Assembly (NCBI GenBank): GCA_900491605.1
Contig: UESW01005009.1
Span: 402,033-466,032 of the forward strand
Direction: 5' to 3'
From: Calamus simplicifolius
Lineage: Eukaryota; Streptophyta; Magnoliopsida; Arecales; Arecaceae
DNA: 64,000 nucleotides
Shown here piece after piece: positions 45,501 through 60,500 of this stretch (the stretch's first letter is position 1; each line of letters begins with the position of its first letter). The notes below the pieces were generated by a model. It searched no databases. It was not told the origin of the DNA and was given only the letters and a program-made list of their open reading frames with translations. A program made the translations under genes and the position numbers.

Positions 45501-48500
45501 TTAGACCAGAAGAGGGTACCCAGACACTTTTCTAATGCATATATTTTTGGTTTCACAAAGTACAAAAATAAGCATCACAAAAACACCTGACTAAACCATG
45601 CTTTTTAGAGAAGAGTTAGAGATTTTAGCCAAAATGTCACAAACTGGTAGAGAGTGAACTAAAAGCCACAATGAATAGATGATTCCAATGAAAAATTACT
45701 ATAGGAAGCTCTCAATTACACTACATATGATGTGCACAAAGTCATAAAACAAAAGCAACAAGCAGAGTTGAGCTTACAGAATACTAAAAAATGGAAAGAT
45801 CTTGAGCAGCAAATTATAAAACGACGCCTAAAGATTGGTTAGCATCCATGCAATTATGGCTGTCACTCCAACCCATAAACCCAATACCTGACCCGAAATC
45901 AACAATGAATAGGTTGTGTAGGCACTTGAAGTCAAATCCGTTGAAACTTTATGGTAGGCTCCCTGTTTGGGGTTTTTATACCCAACACAACCCAAACCTG
46001 CTTAAATTACTCAGTTTGCATATACATATATTCACATAGATACACATACTGTTCACAAAAAACATACATATATGCATACAAACAAATATAGCATTAGTTT
46101 TATTTATATGTCCTTGAATTGAAAAAAAATAAAAAGTAAAGGTATGCTAGAACATGTTTGGATATTTATACTTCACTTGAAGTGCATCTTTACAGATTTT
46201 TAGTCCATTGTTGTTATACAATTAACCATACCATCAAGAGCTTATTCATGATTTAAACTTTTAAGGCATGCATTGGATGTTTATAAGAAATAATATTTAA
46301 CACCCAATAGGTATGCAAACCTGATCTCCATCCAACCCAAACCCGATAACATTTTTAATATATTGCATGTGCATGTAAGTCTTATTGCATATTTATCCTC
46401 CAAAAATTTGTATTTTCATATATACCGCTCAAATATCTTGCTTTCACAATGATACCCCTTGAAATCATATTTTTAAATAATGATGATAAAAATAACAGTT
46501 CTAACTGCAAAAAGACATTATAATTATCCTTTCACATTAGTACCCTTAAAAACTTAGCATTTAATTTATATTGTAAAGAGCTATATTATTTCACAAGCTT
46601 TTTATAAGCATTAACAAGCAAGGGCAATAAAGTCATTTCATAATAAAAAGTCACTTATTAACATTGTTATTCAAAAATCTATTGAAAGTGGTATCCTTCC
46701 AAAATAGGAATTTGCAGGGGCATATATGCAATTAGTGATTTTAGAACAATAAATATGCAATAAGCCACTTGCAAAATACCCTAATGTTAATAGGAAAAAG
46801 CTGCATGTGTATAACATGCCCACAAAATGCACAAATCTAAAATTAATTCATAAATAAACAACAAAAAGTAATATCTCTAACAATGGGATTAACACAAGGA
46901 ATAAACACCAAAGAGGGAGCTCAAATTAAATAGGCTCATATTTCCCCAAGTATCAGTTACTACATTGCACTAGTGCTACCAAACGGCTTGCGCCCAACCA
47001 ATAACTTCAGACTCATCAAAATCTCCAAAACTTGCCAATGATAGAAGATAGAAAGAAACAAAAGATGAAAACAAAAAAAGGAGGGGTTCATGCCTATCGA
47101 GATGGCCAATAATTTTAAGACTCAACTAAGCTCTTTATATATTAAGGATCTGGACTATATGAAATATATTAAGGATGAAGATGAAAGAGTCTTAGTAAAA
47201 GAAGAAAAGATAAAAGAACGATGAAAAAGTTATTTTAAAAAATTATTAAATAAAAATAATTTAATAAATTTAAGGATAAAAGAATGTGATAACCTAGGAG
47301 TAACAAAGGAACATAAATTTTTTCGTAGGGTTAGCATGCTTGAGGTTAAAAAGGCTTTGAGTAAAATAAAAAATGCAAAGGCATTAGGGCTAGATACTAT
47401 CCCTGTTGAGGTATGAAAAGGCTTAGGAGAAATTGGAGTCATGAGGTTAAACAATTTATTTAATAGGATTGTACAACTAAAAGAATATCCGATGATTGAA
47501 AAAAAAAACATATTAATACCCATATACAAAAATAAGAAAGATATTCAAAACTGTGCAAATTATAAAGGGATTAAGCTAATGAGTCATACAATGAAATTAT
47601 GGAAGAGTAACAAAAAATCGAATAAAAACTGAAACTTTGGTATCAAATAATCAATTTGATTTATGCCGAAAAATCGACCATGGAAACTATTTATTTATTA
47701 AGAAGATTGATAGAGAAGTATAGAGAAAAGAAAAAAAGATCATTATATGACCTTTATTGATTTAAAGAAAGCATATGATAAAGTACCTAGAAAAATTATA
47801 TGGTGAATTTTAAGGAAAAAAAGAGTTACCAAAAGGTACATAGAATTGATAAAAGATATGTATGATAGAGCAATAACTATTGTTAAAACAACAATAAGAG
47901 TAACTAGTGAATTTTGAATTACTGTAGGTTTACATCAAGGATCTGCCTTAAGTCCATACCTTTTTTATTAGTTATGGATGAATTAACCAATCATATTCAA
48001 AATGATATCCCATGGTATATGTTATTTGCAAATGATATAGTGCTGATTGATAAAACTAAATCTAGAGTAAATGCTAAGCTAGAGATTTGAGAGAGGCTTT
48101 AGAATCTAAATGTTTTAAGATTAATAGAACTAAAACTGAATCCATGAAATGTAATTTTAGTGAAAGTAGAAATACAAATGAAAAAATAGTGAAGATTGCA
48201 AACCAAGAGATACCAAGAAGTAAAAAATTTAGGTATTTGGGATCAATTATCCAACAAGAAGGTGAATTAGGTGAAGATGTAAATCATAGAGTTAAAGCAG
48301 AATGGATTAAGTAGATGAGTGCTTCGTGAGTACTGTATGATCGGTGCATCTCATTAAAATTGAAAGAAAAATTCTATAAAACCGCTATTAGGCCAGCTAT
48401 GCTATATGGAACAGAGTGTTGAGCAATACTAAAACAATATGTGAATAAATTAAATGTAACAGAAATGCGTATGTTAAGATGAATATGAGGTAAAACTTTA

Positions 48501-51500
48501 AAAGATAGAATTAGAAATAAACATAAAAGAGAAATGATAAGAGTAGCCTCAATTGAAGATAAAATGAGAGAAAATCGACTACGATGGTTTGGACATATAC
48601 AACGAAGACCTTTAGATGCTCCAGTTAGAAAGAGTGATCTTTTAACAATCCATGGTAAGGATAGAGGTAGAGATAGACCTAAACTAACATGAAAAGAAAT
48701 AACTAAAAAAGATATAATTATTTGTAATTTGAATATTGACTTAGTCCTATATAGAGCAAAGTGAAGGAAGCAGATTCATGTAGCCGACCCCATGTAGTTG
48801 AGAAAAGGCCTAGATGAGTTGAGTTGAGTTAAGCTAAGCTTTTTATATATAACAAAGCCAAAAGTCCAAAATAAAACAAGCATAATGGTGAGAATAGATA
48901 GCTACTTCAGTCCCCCACCTTTATAAAAGAGAACCGACAATGTTTGGGACATAGATGGTAATAGAATTGGTTTTAGAAGCCCAAGTGGTAGGAGAAAGAA
49001 ATTCATTAGTCTAGGATTTATTGGACACATGGCTTCAATTGTCGACATAGGTGTAGTGTTAAGCAGTGATCACCACCACATGTTATGCCATGCCAAAACT
49101 TTTTAAAAAAAATGCATAAATAAATGAATGAATATGATCAGTGTGCTCAGTACCAAATAGTACAGAGCCCTATCAACAAGTTCTTTAGACCAGAAAGGGC
49201 AATCTAGTCAAGAAGGAAGAGATTCTCCCACCTTCTTAACTCAAATCTCTTAAAGAAAATAAAAAATAGGCAAAAGCGGGTTTAAGTTCCCTTTTCTTTT
49301 ATTGATAAATCATGATATGCAAATTGAGGTACATACCAATTGAGGTTCCTCTTTTCATGCTCATGAAATCAAAACCAAATCCAATTGGATTCGTTACATA
49401 ATTAAAAGAGGATACAAATTACACAAGTAATAAAATTATTACTACAAAATTTTAAGTGCTAGTAAAAGCCAAATCTTGAACCCTACATCAATTTCATCTT
49501 CAATTGCAACGCCACATTCTTTCCAAATTAGAAGCTGTAACTCCCCATAGTTTCTATACATGATTGAGTCCTAGATGTGATGAATCTTGTCCCGAAGCCT
49601 GTCTAAACTTATTTGAGTAGCCAAATTCATTTGTGATAGGTCAGATGTTCTTGAATCTGAGCTTCCTCTATTCAATAAATTTAGCTCTTGCTAAATTTAA
49701 AACGAAGTTGGAAAAACTAATGCTTTGCTATATCATAACAGAACCTCTGTGCTTTACTGTGAAGAACTCACCTCTTTTAGAATCAGTAAGATAAACTCCT
49801 TAATTATAACTTATTAAAGCTAACTCTGCCAAGGTCGATCCCAAAGCCTGGGTATAGGACGGTTGCGTTAGGCAGCTGATAGCCAACGTAAAACTCCGTC
49901 AGATCCCTTAAAAATGAATCTACTAAATCAAACTATGCGAAGGGCTAGATTGTCCCCATTAAGAGACGCATTCCATTTGCCTCTGGATGTTTCAAAAAAT
50001 GGGCAAAGGCACCGCACCAGCGCCCGAGTGCAGTGATAAGTGAGTAAAGGTTCCTGCACTACGGACGAGTGCGAGTAAAGAAGTTAGCATAGTCAGCTTA
50101 GAGTAGCAACTTGGAACATAGGAACATTAACATGTCAAGCTATGAAGATTGTGAATACTATGGGAGAAAAGTAAATATAATATGCTTACAAGAAACTAAA
50201 TGGGTAGATAAAAGATCTAGAGGTATAAAATACAGGATATAAATTATATTACATTAAAAAATATAAAAATAGAAATGGAGTAGGAATAATTGTAGACATA
50301 AATTTTAAGAAATATGTTATTAAGATAACTAAAAAGGAGACCGGATTATATCACTAAAATATAATTAAAGTAATATAATTAACATAAATAGTGCATATGC
50401 ACAAGTAGGATTAGGCCAACAAACAAAGACAATTTTGGAAAGAGAGAAAAAGTAATGTAACAAACCACAAGGAGAAAAGATATATGAGAGAAATTTTAAT
50501 GGACATGTAGGAAAACAGAGGGATTGATATGAAACGATACATGGAGGATATGGATTTGGAGATAGGAATGAAGCATGTATAAGCTTATTAGATTTTGCAG
50601 CGGCGTATCTATCAATAGCAATCACTTGTTTCAAAAAGCGATACGAACATTTAATAACATTTAAAATGGATCTAATAAAAGTCAAATAGACTTTTTCTTA
50701 ACTAGGAAGGTAGATAAAATAATATACAAAAACTGTATAATTATCTAGAAGAAAGTTTAACTTCACAACATAAGATAATGATAGCAAACATATGGATAAA
50801 AATAAAATTTAGAGTAAAACGTAAAATTATTAATCTAAAAATTAAATGATAAAATTTAAAAAAAACTAGAATTATTTATAAAAAAATTAGTATGAGTAAT
50901 GACTATGAATATAGATAGTGATCCTTATTTAATGTGGGAAAAAGCAACTAAGACAAAAAATATAGCAAAAGAAGTTCTAGAAGAATCAAAAGGAGTAGGA
51001 CTAGTAGAAAGAAAACTTAGTGGAGGAACGAGGAAGTTCAAGCTGCCATCAAGATTAAAAAGATAAACTCCAAAATTTGGCAAGAGGCTAAGGATGAAAA
51101 AAGTTTTTAAAAGTATAGGGATGCAAAGAAAGAAGCTAAAAAAGCGGTAAGTAATGCCAAACTTAAAGCCTATGATGATTTATATAATAGACTAGATACA
51201 AAAGAAGGTGAAAAAACTATATAAACTAGCAAACTAAGAGAAAATAAAATAAAAGATCTGGACTATATTAAATGTATTAAGGATGAAGATGAAAGAATCT
51301 TAGAAAAAGAAGAGATAAAAGAACGATGAAAAAGTTATTTTAAAAAATTATTAAATAAAAATAATTTAGTAAATTTAAGGGTTGAAGATTGTGATAACCT
51401 AGGAGTAACAAATGAACATAAATTTTTTCGTAGATTTAGCATGCTTGAGGTTAAAAAGGCTGAGTAAAAAAAAAATGCAAAGGCATTAGGGCTAGATACG

Positions 51501-54500
51501 ATCCCGATTGAGGTTTGAAAAGGCTTAGATAAATTGAAGTCATATGGTTAACCAATTTATTTAACAGGATTGTAGCAACTAAAAGAATGTCGAATGATTG
51601 AAAAAAAAGTATATTAATATTCATATACAAAAATAAGAAAGATATTCAAAACTGTGCAAATTATAGAGGGATTAAGCTAATGAGTCATACAATGAATTTA
51701 TAGGAGAGTAATAGAAAATCGATTAAGAACTGAAACTTTTGTATCATATAATCAATTTGGATTTACGCCTAGAAAATTGACCATGGAAGCTATTTATTTG
51801 TTAAGAAGATTGATAGAGAGGTACAAAAAAAGAAAAAAAAACATTTATATAGTCTTTATTTATTTAGAGAAAGCATGTGACAAAGTACCTAGAGAAATTA
51901 TATGATGGGTTTTAGAGAAAAAAAGTTACCAAAAGATCATAGAATTGATAAAAGATATGTATGATAGAGCAATAACTATTATTAAAACAATAATAGGAGA
52001 AACTAGTGAGTTTTCAATTATTGTTAGTTACATCAAGGATCTGCCTTAAGTCCATACCTTTTTGTATTAGTTATGGATGAATTAACCAAACATATTCAAA
52101 ATGATATCCCATGGTGTATGTTATTTGCAAATGATAGAGTGCTGATTGATAAAACTAAATCTGAAATAAATGCTAAGCTAGAGATTTGAAGAGAGGCTTT
52201 ATAATTAAAGGTTTTAAGATTAATAGAACTAAAATTGAATACGTGAAATGTAATCTTAGTGAAAATAGAAATACAAATGAAGAAAGAAGATTGCAACCAA
52301 GAGATACCAAGGAGAAAAAATTAGGTATTTGGGATTAATTATCCAACAAGAAGGTGAATTAGGTGAAGATGTGAATCATAGAGTTAAAGCAGAATGGATT
52401 AAGTGGATGAGTGCTTCGTGAGTACTGTATGATCGGCGCATCCCATTAAAATTGAAAGAAAAATTCTATAAAACTGCTATTAGGCCAGCTATGCTATATG
52501 GAACAGAGTGTTGGGCAATACTGAAACATGTAAATAAATTAAGTGTAACAGAAATGCTTATGTTATGATGGATATGTGGTAAAACTTTAAAAGATAAAAT
52601 TAGAAATAAACATATAAGAGAAATGATAGGAGTAGCCCTAATTGAAGATAAAATAAAGAAAATCAATTACGGTGGTTGACATATAACGAAGACCTTTAAA
52701 TGCTCCAGCTAGAAAGAGTAATCTTTTAACAATCCATGGTAAGGATAGAGGACCTAAACTAATATGAACAAAAATATTAAAAAAATATAACTATTTGTAA
52801 TTTGAATGTCGACTTAGTCCTGAATAGAGCAGAATGAAGGAAGCAGATTCATGTAGCCGACCCCATGTAGTTGGAAAAGGCTTAGATGAGTTGAGTTCAG
52901 TAGAACTTATTAAAGCTGAAAGTATCACTTAAGATATGATCTCAATAAGGCTAGCAATCATGACTTAGCAAACATCAAGTTAAAGTACTTTCAATCTAGA
53001 TAAAAATTCTAGAAAATCAATTTAACTTAGAAATAATAAGAAAACAAAATACTGAAAAAAAAATTAAAATATAATTTGAAAGGCTTTGATCCATACTTGA
53101 TCAAACTTACAAGATTTTCAAACTTAAATAGGATTATAATAGCAAAGAACCTCAAACTAATTTATACCAACTTGATTCATAGCTCATTAAAATAATAAAA
53201 TTAAATTTATTAGAAAAATTCAAGGTTAAAATGTATTTCTTAGGGTTTAGACCATGATGTGTCACATTTTAAAACAATGTAAATAAGAGAGAAGAAAGGA
53301 TGTGAGCTTATATGATACCTAGCATAGCCCCTTAACCCAAAACCACCTAAACCAAGCAATTCAGACCGGTTCAGGGTTCGTCCTGAACCAACTAGCAAAA
53401 TCAAACCATTTTCCAGCAGTTTAGTTCAATATGTCTTACCTTGGTCGATATCCTATTATATGCAAGGAATTACAACACACATAAAAATGCAACTTGATAG
53501 AACAATAAGCATGGTCCAACACTCGAATCCGCAACATATTTTTCTTAAGAGGCGACAGTTAGCACCTTTTGAAATCTTACTTGGGTTCTAATCCATTAAA
53601 ATCACATGCTAAACATTAAGGAACAAGAGGAACCAAACCTATAGAGTAAGAAGTATCCATAACCCACACCCCCCCCCCCTCCTCTTCGGAAAAAAAAAGC
53701 TTTTAAACCTTTATTTTTCTTCACATTTTGCCATTTATAGAACATGAGTGAAGTTCATCCCATATCAGCAATCTAGGAAGCATTGAACTAGCATACATAT
53801 AATTGGTCTGCCTCACACATGAACATGAAACTATGATATGGAGGGAGAATTTTCAATCTTCCATTTAATTCCCCAATCCAAAATGCTATGATACACAGCA
53901 TATTCCAATTTGGACAATGCAACTCCATCCCTACATATATTGCTAGCTTCCCAAACTTTTCGGAATTTTTATTTTCCCGAAATTGCATAGTCCTTACATA
54001 AGCAAAAAATAAGATATTACTTTTCTATGAATAGATTACCCAGAGAGAGCCTTGCATAATACTAAATAAATTGGCATGGATTAACTACATAAATCCCTTT
54101 TTCCATTTGCTCAAATTTATAATAAGTGTTCATATCCTTTAAATTCAGCGAACATGTTCCACAGCTTTATTAAACATGTTTAAATGTAAATAGTCTTAGC
54201 TATCTAATGCAAAGGAATGTGATCTCGACGAAGAGAAAGAAGGATTGCTTCTAAGTTTCCCAATGTTCAACTGCTCAATACTCAACTAACGATAAGTAGG
54301 TAGATAAGCACATGCAAGAATGGAATATAAGCAAGTAAAAGAGAAGAAAAAATTCATAAGTTAAGAAACCTATTAATATAGTATGACCATGGAACCACCA
54401 AAAACATAAAATAGCCTGATGTGAAATATTCACCCGCAGCCTCTTCTCTAAAGTTAAGCGCCAAGTAAGATCTTCCAGTCTCTTCTCAAGCTTATTCTTT

Positions 54501-57500
54501 GCTTCACGTAGTGCACCAGCTTCATTTGCAGCCTACAAAATTTCAGAGAGACAGTAAAAATCATCTATCATCAGAACAAAGGCTAAATAAAACCATACAT
54601 GTCATATAGAACAAAATTAACCATAAAATAGCATTCTGTAATACATTGACAGAAGAACTGAATAGAAATTACTAATTTCATGAAAACAAAAAGAAGCAAA
54701 CAAATCTACAATCTGCACTTGGCTATCAGAAAACTTCAGTGACAAATAAAATGAATACCAAATATATTTTCTTGAAGCTTTAAGTGAATATTAGCCTAAA
54801 AATGACCAGATCGCGATGACTAAATATTCTGAGAAACATAAGAAAAAAATTGCACATTCACAAATTGCGCATAAATATTGCATTGACTATACCCTGCCCT
54901 GGACACTCCTTAAGCATATATTAGCATTTGATGAAAATGTCAACAATAGAGAGGACTTTAAAGAAATAATTATAATTTCAAATTCTTGATCTGCAAATAA
55001 TCTTGTATAGTAAATAAAATAGAGATGACTATAATGCATGAGATAGCTTAGTTTTCTGAAAGTAGTAGGAAGCTTTTTCTCATAAATTGTCCACCTAATG
55101 AGCACCATTAAAAATCGATCATGTTATTTGGCATAGTTTGAGAAATTGTGGATCAAAATGAGACAGTCCTCAAAAATTACACTACCTGGAAAAATTTTAG
55201 ACAAAGGGGAAGATGACAAGGTTCAATAGTAGGGTATCGCATTGATCCCCAAGGCACATCTTATGAGTGAAAGAGTCAGAGCTTCCGACATAAGATACCC
55301 AAACCATCCCCTCATTTGGATTAAAGGCAGAAAAATAAAAGCTAAAGATATTTTATAAACAAGGTTAGTCAAACTGTCCTGAACCGATTTTAAAAGCAAA
55401 GTTAGCCAGCCCATATCAAATCAGGCAGTTCAAGATGAACTGAACCAAATCAACTCAAAACCAAGACAATTCGACCTATCGATTCGGTATTAAGGGTGAA
55501 CCAACCCTGTGTTGGCATACCAAATCAAACCAAACCATCGCAAACCGGATTGAACCACCTAGTTCGGCCTGATTTGGAGCGATTCATGAGCTAGGGCCTC
55601 TTGATCCACCTGATCGATATGCCGCTGATTCGATATGGTATACCCTTTATCGAACCATACCGATCCGTTATTAAAACGTTACCGGTTTTCAACACAGTGA
55701 ACCCTATTTCAAAGTTATATATATCATCATTATCACCAAAATATTACAAAGTAGCAATAACATTATAAAAATATCTTAGTTATATAAAAACTATATGTTT
55801 ATATTTGACATGATTTTTATTTTATTAATAATAGATCATCTAAATGGTTTTGTAGAATCCAACAAACAAGAAGAAAATTCAAGAAAAAAAAAAGCTAAAG
55901 ACAATTGCTAATACATTGTATACCATGAAATTTGTGGAAAATCAAATGGCACTATAGGCAATGTTTTAAATCAAGTTGGATAGGACCATTCTGATTTCTC
56001 TACAAAATAGGGCAGCCCAATATCCCACCCTATCCCGATGACTTTTATTTCTTCTTTGACCTTTATTTCTTTTTTCTTCTTTCTTTTATTTCTTTTTTCA
56101 CTTCTTTCCTTCCTCTCCTTTTCTCTTTCTACTTTCCTTGCATGGTTGGACTTCGTTGTCCCACCCCCATCCCGGTCCCATTTCCTATAGGAACGGGACG
56201 AGACGGTTAGGACCACCCTCATCCCACTAGGACTTAAAACCTTGACTATTGTAAAAAGAAAAGAAGTAATATAAGTATGCATGGCAAACAAAAGAACCTA
56301 AAGAATCTTCAAGATGTTCCGAGAATTAATGCCAATAATTTTTTTTTATCAACAGGGTAATTACAATGATAATGAAAGGCAAAACTTGAATAACTTTGCT
56401 TACCAGGAAAATGAGATAGCGAGAATTTGCATATCAAGTAATTGGTCCTAACATGTACTCCCAGAAAAAATGAAGCAAAGGTGGTTAGGATTCAGTTTCA
56501 TGACTTTTATATGTTATTAGTACATAATGTATGTGTGCTAGTACGGTAATATCTATGTGGCTACTAGCTGTAGCAGAAATGTATTTAAAAGGAATCATTT
56601 AGAAATTTTCAAAAAGCAATGCGGTAAAATTTAGATCGCCTTTCATAGAATTGTTGGTCATGGAAAGCTTTATCCATCTCACACCACCATAGCAATTAAT
56701 TAGACGGAAAATATCATGCATCATAGTCAACAAGCAATACCCAAAGAAACAGATTGCATAACATGAGCAGGAGCTATGCTGCAAGAACCTACCACCCTAA
56801 TCACGATATACTAATCTTAAAATTATATATAACGATTGCCAACTAATAAACTTTTATTCCAAACATATGATATTAGGTTTGAAGACAAATGTGAACACCT
56901 ACCAGTATTCAAACTACTCATAGCCACGATCATACTAATAACGAAAATGCCAACGTAGTATATTTTCATTATTCCTCAGAACTACAACATACCTCTCATA
57001 GGCTGCTACAGGCATATTCTTTATTAGCATGCAGAAAACTACAACACATGTGAAAACCAAAAAACACACGCACACACACACAACCCAGTTCAAAAATTAA
57101 ATCATAAATACAAACAAAACACATGAAAGAGAATTCAACATTTTTAAAAAAAGCATGTAAATCAAAGCAAGAAAAATAAAGGTGAAAAGACAAGAATTCA
57201 GAAAAGATCGTATGCGATGAAACTTATAAGTCTGCAAGGATTAAATGATGCCCCCATTAAAAAATTTAAAAGAAAATAAAACTCTGATGCAATGCTTAAC
57301 ATAGGAAAGGAGTACCAATATATTTTCTTAAGAACTCTTTATGAAGGCTTATATGGTTGTTAAAAGCACAATTTAAATTCCCATGATGTTACTTCCTGCC
57401 ATATTCAACACAGTACAGTAGCTTGTGCTCCCACTTAGTGCATCAGGTACAACATTGCACCTCCCTTGAACCTCAGTGCTTGATGGTCCAGGTGCAACAT

Positions 57501-60500
57501 CAATATTTCTCATTGTTCTAATTCCAATCATTTACTAATCATATTCCTGGACATTGTGCAAGTTCAAGTTCTGCCTCATGGGAGAGACATTACTCGTCTT
57601 CCATCCAGAGAGGCCACACACTTTCCTCAACAATCCTTATGAAAAATCTAGTAAAGAAATATAAACATAACGTGGAGCAATGCCTCTCCCTTGCTTCAGC
57701 AGCTTAAAACTTGCTACGTGTTATTCCTTCCTTCAAAGCCACAAACAATACTATCCCACCCAAATTTCATACAAAATGTTGCAGTTTTCACGTTTATCAT
57801 ACCATCCCGCCTGCCACCTTCAATTCTGCCTCAATCTTTCCAAGAAAACAAGTGCTTAGATATATCAGCACTGCAGGAGTAATTCTCATAGCAATGGGTG
57901 CCCCTTTTACTTTCCCTACTATCTTGTAAAAAATACTGCATGTACATGAATACATAGTATGTGCTTATAAATATAATTTTATTGCATATGTATATATCTG
58001 TAACTTAATTTTGTAGCAATGAATTTTTGTACTTATTAGCAAGTGAAGTGAACCGCAAGAATGGTCAGAGAAGTTCATACCAATTTAAGCCTCCGAAGTT
58101 CTCTTCTTGCCAGTTTCTGTCTCCAAGCACATTGTAAAGAAACTGCAGAATGACGGCATCGCCGGAAAACCATGCACACCTTCCACATTCTCCACCATGA
58201 CTATATCATATAAAAGATTTCAAGCAGTACATCAGAACAGCATGCAAATACACGAGCGCACACACAAAGAGGAAGAGCAAAGAAAAGAGAGCCTATATCA
58301 AAGATTGATGCAAATGCTATACCAAAAGTAAACTAATCCAATATTGATATATAATCCATATCTGATGCCAACGGCAATGTTAAACCCAATTATGTAATCA
58401 GCTTCAGTTACTTGCACAAACAGCTAAAAGGCCCATTGGGTTTCATGGTGGTTTCATCAAATACTTTGTAGACCAAGAAAGAAAACTCAAACTTCAAAAC
58501 AAAGAAAAAAAAACCAAAAATTCAGATTACAAAGCAAGGAGATTACCAGTATAAACTCCAGTGCGTATGAGAAAAGCTCTTCAAAAAACACAATTAAGGA
58601 TGAGACATATTGATCTACTAATAATTAATAACAGATTTTGAAAGTGTTGGGATATGGAATTAGCATGTAGACTCATCAATGAAGTACCATATAGGCATCC
58701 TCATTGCAACAATCATGATTGACAAATGAAAACCTATGAAACAAGCATTTAAATATCACAAATCACCATGTCTTTGGCTCTCTCATAGTTACTTCTCTTA
58801 CAAGTTAGCCAAGTTAAAATTGACTATTGACTAAGTTACAAGTATTACCAACCAAAATATGGTACCAAATTCTTTTTCTCATAACAACCAATACTAACTG
58901 CAATACTCAAAGATTTCAGTGCAGTCATCTCATTTGCAAGTAAAAGTCTTCAAATAACATATGCAGGAGACTAATTCCGACAAAATTAACACCATTCCCT
59001 ACCATTTGTCACATTAGGTTAAGGACCCCTCGTTTTAATTCTGAGGACAAACAACATCTCACCCAGATGAAAACAACCAACATTTCTAAAGTTGAACTTC
59101 ACTATGATATGCGGCATATAATCAACATATGACATGATTTTGTACAAAAGATTTATCAAACATAAACTCAAACAAAAGTTAAAAAGATAAAACATACAAA
59201 TGTAAAAATACTTGTAAAGAATATATTAAGTGCAACTATTCCATAACTAAGAATACATTGCTGAGATGGTTCTCTGCTTGTTCCTTTTTCTGCATAAACA
59301 ATCAGATAGGTGTGATATATGTTTTAGAAGAAAAATATCTATACAATCTAAGATTATATATCTCTTAAATAGAATAATGGGATTTCTTTTCTTGAGTTGT
59401 CACCCTTAAAAAGAGTGATCAGAAACAAATTAATTATCCCTCCCTTTTAAAAGCCAGGATTTTGATTGTGATTTTAAACAGTCAAATCTATTAAATAGTA
59501 ATTAGTTAGTATTGTAAATGAGGCAAAAGGGTATTTTCAGAAGAAAAAAAGACATGCAGAATCAGAATGGAATGATCCTCAAATTCAAAACTCCTGTTTT
59601 AATATAAAAAAGCAAAAGGCAGGAGCTGATTTATATTAAGCACAAGTTGTCAAATGAGCATAGTGCATGACATGGCATTAGAAGTTAAAGAGAGCAAAGC
59701 TTTCCTTTTTCTTAAGAAAAAAGGGCATAACTTCAAGGTACCAATTAAACCAACAGTTAGAAACGTGTTTTTGTTTTGGTTTAGGCGAGAACAAACATGC
59801 ATCAGTGACCAAAGAATTAGAATTTATAGATCCATACACTTGGGCTCATAATTTAGCATCTAACTAAACTCCAACACCAGCACCAGCTTCAAATTGATTG
59901 TAGCTGAAACCAAAACTTCTAATTTCATCTTTGGTGTTTAAAATGTCAAACAGCAAGAAACCCATATTCGAAGACAAAGCGAGGTATTCAGCCTGGCAGA
60001 TCAGAGAAGTTTGTAATCATGTCTGAATGAAAATTTTCCAACCACTAAGGCTCATCTACCAAAGAACTAGTATAAAACTCCAGATGTACATCGGGCAAAA
60101 TGCCACTTAACATGCTCATAATATGTAATCAAATTACAAGCAAGCCTAATCTATCAAATTTAAAACCAATATTCATTAAAAACCTATCTAGCATCAGTAT
60201 CAGGGTTCTAATGTATGGTATCTTACCCAGTAAAGCAGGTTAAAATTGCTTTACTCTACACAGGTCATGTAATTTAATACAATACAAACAAATTGTGTGA
60301 TGGTGGCGTCAATGATCATTTACAACATAAAGCAGATAACCACTACGGCCCTACAGAGAATATTACTTGAGAAAGCTATATATACAGAGAATATATGTCA
60401 TCTCAATGCACAAGCATTAATGTGAATCAGCTGCTGACTTAAAAGATGGAAAACAATGACAAAATTGTGGAAACAGAACCTTTATAAGAATCAAAGAGTA

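Larger units (their letters stand above)
44347..54433 (-). other. 10.1-kb myosin intron filled with LINE copies
   Basis: Donor GTGAAT at 54433 and acceptor ATGCAG at 44347. It holds RTE copies 4 (44914-45046), 1 (47143-48833) and 2 (49822-52903). The remaining parts (45061-47125, 48851-49807, 52918-54433) are AT-rich and show no gene; 45850-46000 is a diverged repeat with ACCCATAAACCC-type words. Confidence 0.8.

Noticed and set aside
56041..56135. Lys/Glu-rich minus-strand coding stretch (56291-55971)
   Set aside because: Low-complexity TTCTTTT tract in a possible MITE; no conserved domain and no splice link to the myosin exons.
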